Source of the DNA: Anaerolineae bacterium
GTDB taxonomy: Bacteria > Chloroflexota > Anaerolineae > Anaerolineales > Anaerolineaceae
Assembly (NCBI GenBank): GCA_016213455.1
Contig: JACRAG010000248.1
Location: forward strand, 1-6,447
Direction: 5' to 3'
Length of the DNA stretch: 6,447 nucleotides
In this document: one piece after another, positions 1-6,332 of the stretch
How positions within the stretch are numbered: the stretch's first letter is position 1
How the letters are laid out: the number at the start of each line of letters is the position of its first letter
Made by a program: the position numbers and the translations under genes
Notes under the pieces: generated by a model
Database searches by the model: none
Told to the model about the DNA's origin: nothing
Seen by the model: only the letters and a program-made list of their open reading frames with translations

Positions 1-2159
1 TCCACCGTCGCGTCATTGTCCTGGATGCGGATGTCCACCACCAGGCCCTCGCCCCAGGTGGCATGGTTGATGCGCATCCCGGCGCGGTAGCGCGCCTGGA
101 CAATCGGCGCGGCGTTGGGCCGGGCTTTTTGCGCCGGGCCGGCATACGCGCTGCCGTTCCCTGTGCGCAGCGTGCGCGACTCCCACATCGTGCTGGCGCT
201 GGATTCACTGCGCCGTCCGCCGCGGCGGCTGCCGTTGGCCTCGCTGAGCAGTTCGGCGGGAATATCGTCCAAAAAGCGCGAGGGGATCGATTCCTGGAAG
301 CTGCCAAACGTGCTGCGCTGCGCCGCGCGCACCAGGAAGACACGCAATTTGGCGCGCGTGATGCCCACATAGAACAGGCGGCGCTCCTCAGCCATCTCTT
401 CGGGGTCATCCAGCGAGCGGTTGTGCGGCAGCGTGCCGTCGTCCAGCCCGGTGATGAACACCATGGGGAACTCCAGGCCCTTGGCGGCGTGCAGGGTCAG
501 CAGGGTGGGCGCTTCGGCTTCCTCGCGCACGGTGTCCTGGTCGGAGACCAGCGCCATGTTTTCAAGGAAGGTGGTCAAACCGCTGTCTTCATATTCGTAG
601 GTCAGGCGGCGCAGCTCTTCCACGTTTTCCCAACGGCTGCGACCTTCTTCGCTGCCGTCGTTGATGAAGCTCTCATACGACAGGTCTTCGAGCATGTGCC
701 CGAAGAGCGCCGGCAGCGGCATGGTATCCATCTGCTGGCGCCAGCCAGCCAGCATGGCGCCGAAATCAGCCAGCAGCGGCGCGGGGCGTCCCACCGGCTC
801 CCAGTGCGGCGAATCCTTGCCGTTGACCGCCAGGTCCAGCACCACCTGCCCGGTGGAGATCCCCGCCTGGCGCGCCGTCAGGCTGAGCGCGGTTTGCGCC
901 TTGTCGCCGATCCCGCGCGCCGGCACATTGATAACCCGCCCCAGGCTGACCTCGTCGGAGGGGTTCTGCACCAGGCGCAGGTAAGCGATCAGGTCTTTGA
1001 TCTCCCGCCGCCCGTAGAAGCGCATGGCGCCCACCAGGCGGTAGGGCAGCCCGGCGCGCAGGAAGGCCTCTTCCAGCAGGCGGGATTGGGCATTGGTGCG
1101 GTACATCACCGCGAAATCACCCAGCCGGGCGCGTTTGGACTGCGTCAGGGTCTGGATGGTGTCCACCACATAAGCGGCTTCGCCGTAATCGTCCACCGCT
1201 TCGTACAGACTCAACTTCTCACCGGTGCCGAGTTCCGGCATGGAGCGCAGTTTTTTGGGTGTGCGGTGGCGGTTTTTGTCGATCACCGCCTGGGCTGCGT
1301 CCAGCACAGTCTGGGTCGAGCGGTAGTTCTGCTCCAGCAGGATCTTCTGGCTGTTGGCGTAATCTTCCTCGAAGCGCAGCACGTTGCGGTAATCCGCGCC
1401 GCGCCAGCGGTAAATGGACTGGTCCTCATCGCCCACCACAAAGATGTTGGGCTTGACCGAAACCAGGCGGCGCAGCAGCTCGTACTGCACCATGTTGGTG
1501 TCCTGAAATTCGTCCACCAGCACATGCTCAAAGCGCCGCGAGTAGGACTCGCGTACCGCCGGGTTATCGTCCAGCAGCTTCCAGGTGTACAGCAGCAGGT
1601 CGTCGAAATCCACTGCATTGGAAGCCAGCAGCAGCTCCTGATATCGCTTGTACACCCGCGCCGTGACCTCATCCTTATAGGTGGGGGTGGGATAGTCGGC
1701 AGGGAACTGCAGGTTGTTTTTGGCGGAAGAGATGGCGGCATGGATGCCGGTGGGCTTGTAGAGCTTCTCGTCCAGGTTCAGCTCTTTCATCGCGCGCTTG
1801 ATCAACCCCACCTGGTCGTCGGCATCGAAAATGACAAAACTGGAGGTGAAGGGCAGGTTGGCCTGTTCGCGGCGCAGAATTTTGGCGCACACGGCATGGA
1901 AGGTGCCCAACCATACCCCGGTCATGCTGCGGTCCAGCAGCTTTTCCAGGCGAGTTTGCATCTCGCGCGCAGCCTTGTTGGTAAAGGTCACCGCCAGGAT
2001 GTGATAGGGCGACACGCCCATCTGGTTGACCAGGTAGGCGATGCGATGAGTCAGCACGCGCGTTTTGCCGGAGCCAGGCCCCGCCAGAACCAGCACGGGA
2101 CCCTCTCCCGCCGAGACGGCGGCACGTTGTTGGGGGTTTAAACCGGACAGAAGTTCCAC
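1..2159 (-). CDS. pcrA: ATP-dependent DNA helicase, PcrA/UvrD family (3' end outside window)
   Basis: Superfamily 1A 3'-to-5' DNA helicase, known in the family to act in nucleotide excision repair, mismatch repair, replication restart and removal of RecA or RNA polymerase from DNA. Read on the minus strand from GTG at 2159, the frame stays open for 719 codons to the window edge. Visible motifs: Q-motif LNPQQRAAV (residues 7-15), Walker A AGPGSGKT (26-33), motif II VDEFQDTN (215-222), motif III GDEDQSIYRWRGA (243-255), an NYRST motif IV near 276, motif V TLHAAKGLEF (555-564), and motif VI ERRLFYVGITRAK (592-604). The last residues seen include NHATWGEGLVV, matching the C-terminal Tudor-like segment of PcrA that contacts RNA polymerase, so only about 10-40 residues should be missing. 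GTG is chosen because the Q-motif follows directly and the only upstream in-frame sequence runs into the terminator hairpin. No Shine-Dalgarno is visible. Family assignment is firm; PcrA over Rep or UvrD is inferred from the C-terminus. Confidence 0.95.
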   Translation of the reverse strand, partial: MELLSGLNPQQRAAVSAGEGPVLVLAGPGSGKTRVLTHRIAYLVNQMGVSPYHILAVTFTNKAAREMQTRLEKLLDRSMTGVWLGTFHAVCAKILRREQANLPFTSSFVIFDADDQVGLIKRAMKELNLDEKLYKPTGIHAAISSAKNNLQFPADYPTPTYKDEVTARVYKRYQELLLASNAVDFDDLLLYTWKLLDDNPAVRESYSRRFEHVLVDEFQDTNMVQYELLRRLVSVKPNIFVVGDEDQSIYRWRGADYRNVLRFEEDYANSQKILLEQNYRSTQTVLDAAQAVIDKNRHRTPKKLRSMPELGTGEKLSLYEAVDDYGEAAYVVDTIQTLTQSKRARLGDFAVMYRTNAQSRLLEEAFLRAGLPYRLVGAMRFYGRREIKDLIAYLRLVQNPSDEVSLGRVINVPARGIGDKAQTALSLTARQAGISTGQVVLDLAVNGKDSPHWEPVGRPAPLLADFGAMLAGWRQQMDTMPLPALFGHMLEDLSYESFINDGSEEGRSRWENVEELRRLTYEYEDSGLTTFLENMALVSDQDTVREEAEAPTLLTLHAAKGLEFPMVFITGLDDGTLPHNRSLDDPEEMAEERRLFYVGITRAKLRVFLVRAAQRSTFGSFQESIPSRFLDDIPAELLSEANGSRRGGRRSESSASTMWESRTLRTGNGSAYAGPAQKARPNAAPIVQARYRAGMRINHATWGEGLVVDIRIQDNDATV

Positions 2160-2166
2160 GCCGGGG

Positions 2167-2172
2167 ATTGTA
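2167..2172 (-). promoter_or_regulatory. candidate -10 element for the helicase gene (possible leaderless start)
   Basis: On the minus strand TACAAT sits 7 nt before the GTG start, so transcription would begin at or next to the start codon. There is no Shine-Dalgarno and only about 22 bp between the upstream hairpin and the GTG. The -35 position falls inside the hairpin and does not resemble TTGACA. The placement is inferred; only the hexamer and spacing are seen. Confidence 0.35.
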
Positions 2173-2181
2173 CTATATTTA

Positions 2182-2220
2182 AGCGCAAAAAAGCCCGGCA
2201 GAAGCGGGCTTTTTTGCGCT
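2182..2220 (-). terminator. intrinsic terminator after the CBS-domain gene (symmetric, potentially bidirectional)
   Basis: A perfect 16-bp inverted repeat (arms 2182-2197 and 2205-2220) encloses a 7-nt loop. Each arm has a GC core (GCCCG/CGGGC) flanked by six A or T, so a GC-rich hairpin followed by a T run is formed on either strand. It starts 8 bp beyond the stop of the leftward CBS gene and insulates the helicase gene from it. No rightward gene ends here, so its physiological direction is leftward. Confidence 0.88.
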
Positions 2221-2228
2221 CGGATGAT

Positions 2229-2648
2229 TTATTTGGTCAAATTCTTGATGGTTTCGCGTTGGCGGTAGATGATGTTTTTCACCACATCGCCAATCGAGAT
2301 CACACCCAAAAGCTGATCGTCGGCAACCACGGGCAGGTGACGCACGCGGCGCGTGGTCATCATTTCCATCGCCTCTTCCACGGTCTGGTCGGGGTGAATG
2401 GTAAACAACTTGGTGCTCATGATCTCCCGAACAAAGGTCTCTTTGGACGACTTGCCAAGCAGGATCACCTTGCGGGCATAATCTCGCTCGGAAATGATCC
2501 CGACCAATTTGTCATCCTCGGTCACCAACAGCGCACCCACATCTTTGTCAGCCATCATACGCAGACAATCATAAACGGTGGCATTGGGCGAAATGGACCA
2601 GACATCCGGTCCCTTAACTTCCAGCAAATGTCGCGCGGTGGAGATCAT
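2229..2648 (-). CDS. stand-alone CBS-domain pair protein
   Basis: A 139-residue soluble protein made of almost nothing but a tandem CBS (Bateman) module: CBS1 about residues 10-65, CBS2 about 75-130. Each repeat ends in the typical pattern with the ribose-contacting Asp: GIISERD (D55) and GVISIGD (D121). No catalytic domain, signal peptide or membrane segment is visible. CBS pairs in this family usually bind adenosine nucleotides, NAD or S-adenosylmethionine and sense energy or redox state; the ligand and partner here are unknown. The ATG at 2648 is chosen over an upstream TTG at 2678 because GGAGG (2654-2658) lies 5 nt before it. The gene is monocistronic, with its own promoter upstream and a strong terminator 8 bp after the stop. 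It resembles small stress-type CBS proteins such as hypoxic response protein 1, but that functional link is inference. Confidence 0.93.
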   Translation of the reverse strand: MISTARHLLEVKGPDVWSISPNATVYDCLRMMADKDVGALLVTEDDKLVGIISERDYARKVILLGKSSKETFVREIMSTKLFTIHPDQTVEEAMEMMTTRRVRHLPVVADDQLLGVISIGDVVKNIIYRQRETIKNLTK

Positions 2649-2741
2649 CTCATCCTCCTGATGCAGTGATGAAAACAAGCTTATGGTTACAGTCCGGGGC
2701 GAAGATACGGCCCCCCATCATCCACAATTTCACTCAAAATC

Positions 2742-2770
2742 AGTATAGCAACTCCGGCAAGGTGATTCAA
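2742..2770 (-). promoter_or_regulatory. sigma70-type promoter for the CBS gene
   Basis: On the minus strand a -35 TTGAAT (plus 2765-2770) and a -10 TATACT (plus 2742-2747) are separated by exactly 17 bp. This is the best promoter match in the window and points at the CBS gene, giving a leader of roughly 87 nt. The -35 is part of a repeated GTGATTCAA word. Confidence 0.65.
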
Positions 2771-2805
2771 TTCTCCGCAGAGTGATTCAAAGGGTGATTA
2801 CACCC
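2762..2805. repeat. direct repeats plus short inverted repeat, candidate operator
   Basis: GTGATTCAA occurs at 2762-2770 and 2782-2790, exactly 20 bp apart (about two helical turns), followed by a partial copy GTGATTA at 2794-2800. The partial copy is embedded in the inverted repeat GGGTG-ATTA-CACCC (2792-2805). The first copy overlaps the -35 of the CBS promoter. The repeats are seen; a regulator binding there is inferred. Confidence 0.4.
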
Positions 2806-2834
2806 TCACCCGCCAGGGAGCCTTCTTTAAGAGT

Positions 2835-2887
2835 TTATCGCCATCCATCGATTCGCGGTTACAATAGATTTATCCCGTTAGCGATAA
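2835..2887 (+). promoter_or_regulatory. candidate promoter region of the MFS/activase operon
   Basis: A -10-like TACAAT lies at 2860-2865, 29 bp before the MFS start codon, with only a poor -35 (around 2835-2842). The inverted heptamers TTATCGC (2835-2841) and GCGATAA (2881-2887) flank it, and a second TTATC at 2870-2874 forms a closer inverted pair with GATAA (2883-2887). These could be regulator half-sites. No Shine-Dalgarno precedes the ATG at 2895. Confidence 0.35.
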
Positions 2888-2894
2888 CAAACAC

Positions 2895-4178
2895 ATGAAT
2901 CTTGCCATCTCATCCCATCCGTTGATTAAAACCCTGCGCAGCCTGAATGGTAACGCACGCGGCGCCGTATTGACCGAGGCGCTTTGGGGTATTCCCTTCA
3001 GCCTGTATGCCCCCTATATCTCGGTCTATATGCTCGCCTTCGGCCTGACCGACTCGCAGATCGGCTTAATCACCTCCATCGGCCTGGCAGGGCAGATCTT
3101 CTTCAGCCTGCTCAGCGGCGCGATCACCGACAAGATGGGACGCAAGCGCACCACGCTGATCTTCGACCTGATTTCCTGGTCCATTCCCACCCTCATCTGG
3201 GCTGTGGCGCAAAACTTCAATTACTTTGTCATCGCCGCCATCATCAACTCCACCTGGCGCATCACCCACAACTCGTGGAGCTGCGTGCTGGTGGAAGACA
3301 CCGATCCCGACCTGCTGGTGGACATCTATGCCTGGATCTACATCGCCGGGCAATTGTCGGTGTTCTTTGCCCCGCTGGCGGGCGTGCTGATCAACCGTTT
3401 CAGCCTGATCCCCACCATGCGCGGGCTGTACCTGTTCGCCTGCCTGATGATGACGATCAAATTCCTGGCGATGAACGCCATGGTCACCGAAACGCGCCAG
3501 GGGGTGGTGCGCATGCAGGAAACGAAAGGGCAGAACCTCTTCGCGCTGCTCGGGGAATACAGCGGCGTCTTCCGCCAGATTCTGGCTGCCCCGCAGACGC
3601 TCTTCACCCTGGGCATCATGCTGGTGATGAGCATCGTCAGCATGGTCAACGGCACCTTCTGGGCCATCCTGGTCACCGAAAAACTGCGCATCCCAGCCGA
3701 ACACCTGGCGCTGTACCCCTTTGCCAAATCGGTGGTCATGCTGATCTTCTTCTTCATCATCATCCCGCGCATCCGCGATCTGCCCTTCCGCAACCCCATG
3801 CTGGTGGGCTTTGCCGCATTCATCGCCGCCCAGGCGCTGCTGATCAGCCTGTCCGAGAAGAATTACATCCTGCTGCTGCTCTCGGTGATCATCGAGACCT
3901 GTGCTTACTCGGTTGTGGGCACGCAAATCGACCGCATGCTGGTGGTTACCGTGGATGCGGCGGAACGCGCGCGCATCATGTCCATTTTGCTGGTCATCCA
4001 GGTGGCTGCCACCACGCCCTTCGGCTGGATCGCCGGAGAACTCTCCACCGTCAACCGCATCCTGCCCTTCATGTTGAACATCGCCCTGCTGGCAGTCGGC
4101 GCTCTGCTGGTGTACCTGGCTGCGCGTCTGAAAAAACCCGGTGCAACGGCTGCCGGAACCCCACCCGCGAACCCATGA
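2895..4178 (+). CDS. major facilitator superfamily (MFS) transporter
   Basis: A 427-residue inner-membrane protein of standard MFS length with about 12 hydrophobic segments: roughly 27-49, 55-77, 86-104, 108-128, 147-166, 176-196, then a hydrophilic central loop 197-232, then 234-260, 270-290, 300-319, 323-343, 360-383 and 388-410. The loop between helices 2 and 3 carries the MFS signature motif A, GAITDKMGRKRTTL (75-88). The family moves small solutes by uniport, symport or antiport; the substrate cannot be read from the sequence. The C-terminal tail (from about 411) is short and rich in Ala, Pro and Lys. The ATG at 2895 is the first start and fits the N-terminus, but no Shine-Dalgarno precedes it. 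The stop overlaps the start of the activase gene (ATGA), so the two form an operon; a substrate or product of a glycyl radical pathway is a possible cargo (inference). Confidence 0.93.
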   Translation: MNLAISSHPLIKTLRSLNGNARGAVLTEALWGIPFSLYAPYISVYMLAFGLTDSQIGLITSIGLAGQIFFSLLSGAITDKMGRKRTTLIFDLISWSIPTLIWAVAQNFNYFVIAAIINSTWRITHNSWSCVLVEDTDPDLLVDIYAWIYIAGQLSVFFAPLAGVLINRFSLIPTMRGLYLFACLMMTIKFLAMNAMVTETRQGVVRMQETKGQNLFALLGEYSGVFRQILAAPQTLFTLGIMLVMSIVSMVNGTFWAILVTEKLRIPAEHLALYPFAKSVVMLIFFFIIIPRIRDLPFRNPMLVGFAAFIAAQALLISLSEKNYILLLLSVIIETCAYSVVGTQIDRMLVVTVDAAERARIMSILLVIQVAATTPFGWIAGELSTVNRILPFMLNIALLAVGALLVYLAARLKKPGATAAGTPPANP

Positions 4179-5110
4179 CAGAGCCAACCGGCATCCTTTT
4201 CAACATCCAGCGCTTCTCGCTCCACGACGGACCGGGCATCCGCACCACCCTGTTCCTCAAAGGCTGCCCGCTGCGCTGTTTCTGGTGCCACAACCCCGAA
4301 GGGCTGCGCCCCAAACCCGAGGTGCAGTTCTTCTCCTCGCGCTGCATCGGCTGCGGCGAGTGCGTGCGCGCCTGCCCGGAAGACGCACAATCGCTCGGCG
4401 CAGAAGGCGAACGCACCTATACGCGCGAGCGCTGCCTGGTGTGCGGAGCTTGCGTGGAGAGCTGCTTTGCCGAAGGGCTGCGCATGACCGGGCGCGAGTT
4501 GAGTGTATCCGAGGCGCTGCATGAAGCGCTGGCGGACCGCGCTTTCTTTGAGACCTCCGGCGGCGGGGTGACCCTCTCCGGCGGAGAGCCGCTGCTGCAG
4601 CCGGCTTTCAGCCTGGCCCTGCTGCGCGCCTGCCACGAAGCCGGGCTGCACACCGCCGTGGAAACCACCGCGTACTGCGCCTGGGAACACCTGGAAGCCC
4701 TACTGCCTTACACCGACCTGTTCCTGATCGATCTGAAACACCGCGACCCCGAAAAACACCGCGCCGCCACAGGCGTGAGCAATGAGCGTATCCTGGACAA
4801 CGCGCGCCGCCTGGCGCTGACCTGCAAGCCCATCCTCTTCCGCGTGCCGGTGGTGCCGGGCGTGAACGACACCCCCGAAGACATCGGCGCCATTGCGGCG
4901 TTCGTCAAAAGCCTGACCGGGCTGTGCGGAGGCGGCGAGGCGAACCTGTCGCTGGAACTGCTGGCTTTCCATCACCTGGCCGAAGACAAATATCGCAGCC
5001 TGGGGATACAGTACCGCGCCGGCGAGCTGACCCCGCCCACCCCCGAAGCCATGGCAGCCCTGGCTGACACCGCGCGTGCCTGCGGCGTGACCGTGCGCAA
5101 CCCAGCTTAA
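4175..5110 (+). CDS. glycyl-radical enzyme activating protein (radical SAM, PflA-like with two ferredoxin clusters)
   Basis: A 311-residue radical S-adenosylmethionine enzyme that would install the glycyl radical on a partner enzyme under anaerobic conditions. The radical SAM CxxxCxxC motif is CPLRCFWC (C31, C35, C38), in the context KGCPLRCFWCHNPEG typical of this family. An inserted ferredoxin-like domain has two CxxCxxCxxxC motifs: C57/C60/C63/C67 and C87/C90/C93/C97. The SAM-binding GGEP stretch is at 136-139 within GGGVTLSGGEPL, and FLIDLKHRD is at 183-191. The two extra clusters and the length match activases of the glycerol or diol dehydratase, 4-hydroxyphenylacetate decarboxylase, benzylsuccinate synthase and YjjW type rather than plain PflA (about 245 aa) or NrdG. 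No glycyl radical enzyme is in the window, so the partner is unknown. The ATG lies inside the MFS stop (ATGA overlap), which implies translational coupling. Confidence 0.95.
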   Translation: MTEPTGILFNIQRFSLHDGPGIRTTLFLKGCPLRCFWCHNPEGLRPKPEVQFFSSRCIGCGECVRACPEDAQSLGAEGERTYTRERCLVCGACVESCFAEGLRMTGRELSVSEALHEALADRAFFETSGGGVTLSGGEPLLQPAFSLALLRACHEAGLHTAVETTAYCAWEHLEALLPYTDLFLIDLKHRDPEKHRAATGVSNERILDNARRLALTCKPILFRVPVVPGVNDTPEDIGAIAAFVKSLTGLCGGGEANLSLELLAFHHLAEDKYRSLGIQYRAGELTPPTPEAMAALADTARACGVTVRNPA

Positions 5111-5139
5111 GCGACAAAACTTTCCTTTTTTGATATAAA
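5111..5139 (+). promoter_or_regulatory. candidate promoter for the GNAT gene
   Basis: An AT-rich segment has -10 TATAAA (5134-5139) and a weak -35 GCGACA (5111-5116, shares GACA with the consensus) with 17-bp spacing. The -35 starts at the base after the activase stop codon. Predicted transcription start near 5146, giving a leader of about 77 nt. Confidence 0.5.
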
Positions 5140-5153
5140 ATAATGAGAGTTCG

Positions 5154-5216
5154 GGTTGGCAGGAAAGCGTGAGACCAACCAATCGCAACCTGATTAGATT
5201 TTCCTTGAACGGGAGG
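5154..5216 (+). promoter_or_regulatory. GNAT gene leader: small hairpin and ribosome binding site
   Basis: GGTTGG (5154-5159) and CCAACC (5175-5180) form a 6-bp stem with a 15-nt loop. Downstream GGGAGG (5211-5216) is a strong Shine-Dalgarno 6 nt before the ATG at 5223, which decides the start. A weaker AGGA (5161-5164) precedes an in-frame GTG at 5169 that would add 18 residues; its site lies inside the loop. Confidence 0.5.
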
Positions 5217-5222
5217 AAAGCC

Positions 5223-6137
5223 ATGCGCAACCGCAGTTATCAGGGTTTGACCGACCAGGCGCTTATGCTGGAATTGGTGCATCGCCACCCCGAATCCAAC
5301 CTGCATGTCATCGACCTGCCCTACCGGCTCAGTTCCTGGGCATTGGATGACCCGGAAAACGCTCGCCTGTGGTTTGACGGGGATGGCACGCTGCGCGCCT
5401 GGGCGGTGGTGCAGTCACCCTTCTGGAGCATCGACTATGCCGTGGATGCGCCCGACCCCGAGCTGCCCGGTGCCGTGCTGGATTGGGCGGTGCAGCGCGC
5501 CCAGGCCTTGAAGGGGAACCCCTTTTACGCGCGCCCGGCCTGGTTTGTCAGCGTGCTGGCGGGACAGACCGGAGCCATGCAAACCCTGGCAGCCAAAGGC
5601 TTCACCGACCAGATGCATGTGGCTGAAGACCCCTGGTCCAAGGTGTTCATGACGCGCCCGGTTGACCCTCCCCTCGAAATGCCAACCCTGCCACCCGGTT
5701 ACCGCCTGCGCGCCTTGCATGGCGAGTCTGAAATTTCCGCTTATGTGGCGCTGCAGCGCGCCGTGTTCGAAAGCGAGAATATGACGGATGCCTGGCGGAC
5801 GCGCGTTCTGCGCCAGCCGGCCTACCGACCGGAATTGAACCTGACCGTCGAAGACCCGAACGGCGCGCTGGTGGGTTTTTGCGTGGGCTGGTTTGACCCC
5901 AGCGGTCCCGGAGGCCGCCCTGCCGGGCAGATCGAACCGATGGGCGTCAGCGCGCCGCAGCGCGGCCTGGGTCTGGGCAAAGCCCTGCTGGGCCAATGCA
6001 TCCGGCACATGCGCGAACTCGGCGCTGAAACCGTCTATCTTGAAACCGACAACTTCCGCGACCAGGCCCTGCTGCTGTATGAATCTGCCGGTTTCAGCGT
6101 GCTGCACCCGGTGCATGTGTTCCGCAAGGATTTTTAA
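5223..6137 (+). CDS. GNAT-family N-acetyltransferase, tandem-domain type
   Basis: A 304-residue soluble protein with an intact GNAT domain in the C-terminal half (about 160-304). Acetyl-CoA pyrophosphate-binding motif A is seen as QRGLGLGKAL (246-255), preceded by the beta-strand IEPMGVSAP (237-245). It is followed by LETDNFRDQALLLYESAGF (273-291), where N277 and Y286 hold the usual positions of GNAT motif B. The N-terminal half (about 1-145) has a GNAT-like size and ends in a GF strand (KGFTDQMHVAEDPWSKVF), but I see no Q/RxxGxG/A motif, so it is probably a degenerate GNAT fold that no longer binds CoA. This two-domain layout is known from mycothiol synthase MshD and other paired GNATs. The acceptor is unknown. 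It has its own promoter and Shine-Dalgarno and is probably not in the MFS operon, though read-through from the activase gene 112 bp upstream is possible since no terminator is seen between them. Confidence 0.9.
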   Translation: MRNRSYQGLTDQALMLELVHRHPESNLHVIDLPYRLSSWALDDPENARLWFDGDGTLRAWAVVQSPFWSIDYAVDAPDPELPGAVLDWAVQRAQALKGNPFYARPAWFVSVLAGQTGAMQTLAAKGFTDQMHVAEDPWSKVFMTRPVDPPLEMPTLPPGYRLRALHGESEISAYVALQRAVFESENMTDAWRTRVLRQPAYRPELNLTVEDPNGALVGFCVGWFDPSGPGGRPAGQIEPMGVSAPQRGLGLGKALLGQCIRHMRELGAETVYLETDNFRDQALLLYESAGFSVLHPVHVFRKDF

Positions 6138-6174
6138 CCGGCCAGTTTCGAGTAAAAAACACGGGCAATTTTGC

Positions 6175-6204
6175 TTGCATCCGGTTTCAGCCTGCATGTA
6201 CAAT
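6175..6204 (+). promoter_or_regulatory. candidate promoter for the YwaF-like gene
   Basis: -35-like TTGCAT (6175-6180) and -10 TACAAT (6199-6204) with an 18-bp spacer, 129 bp before the start codon at 6333. The predicted start near 6211 coincides with the palindrome GATCT-C-AGATC (6208-6218). Moderate match only. Confidence 0.45.
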
Positions 6205-6258
6205 ATAGATCTCAGATCCGTTTTGTCGCATTGACAACCGCATAGACGCCGTGTTCTG

Positions 6259-6295
6259 GCTCGCCGGCCGAATGGTTTGCCGGCAGAGCGTTTTT
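6259..6295 (+). terminator. terminator-like hairpin in the leader of the YwaF-like gene
   Basis: GCTC+GCCGGC (6259-6268) pairs with GCCGGC (6279-6284) and GAGC (6286-6289), with one bulged A (6285) and a 10-nt loop; G6290 and five T (6291-6295) follow. It could end the upstream GNAT transcript, which has no other terminator. Because a promoter candidate lies between, it could also be an attenuator for the downstream gene. TTGCCGG of its right side (6277-6283) can instead pair with CCGGCAA (6313-6319) next to the ribosome binding site. Confidence 0.5.
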
Positions 6296-6332
6296 CCTTA
6301 TCCTCATCTTTTCCGGCAAGGAAACCAAGCCC

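Noticed and set aside
63..2141. Long open reading frame of 692 codons on the plus strand
   Set aside because: It lies exactly antisense to the helicase, whose minus-strand frame has every SF1 motif. The plus-strand translation is rich in Gln, His, Val and Arg without domains, as expected from the complement of GC-rich codons.
3066..4690. Minus-strand open frames (3066-4187, 3338-3823, 3905-4690)
   Set aside because: Antisense to the MFS and activase genes, with low-complexity Asp/His/Gln composition, and no RBS or domains.
2984..5110. Apparent 708-codon fusion reading into the activase
   Set aside because: The first two thirds are an out-of-frame shadow of the MFS gene (His/Pro/Arg-rich, no helices). 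The real activase starts at the ATG at 4175.
5169..5222. Upstream GTG start for the GNAT gene
   Set aside because: Its AGGA site is weaker than the GGGAGG before the ATG at 5223, and the 18 added residues look like non-coding leader. Not fully excluded.
6231..6259. Consensus TTGACA at 6231-6236 as a -35 element
   Set aside because: The matching -10 position (around 6254-6259, TTCTGG) is not promoter-like and the stretch runs into the GC-rich hairpin.
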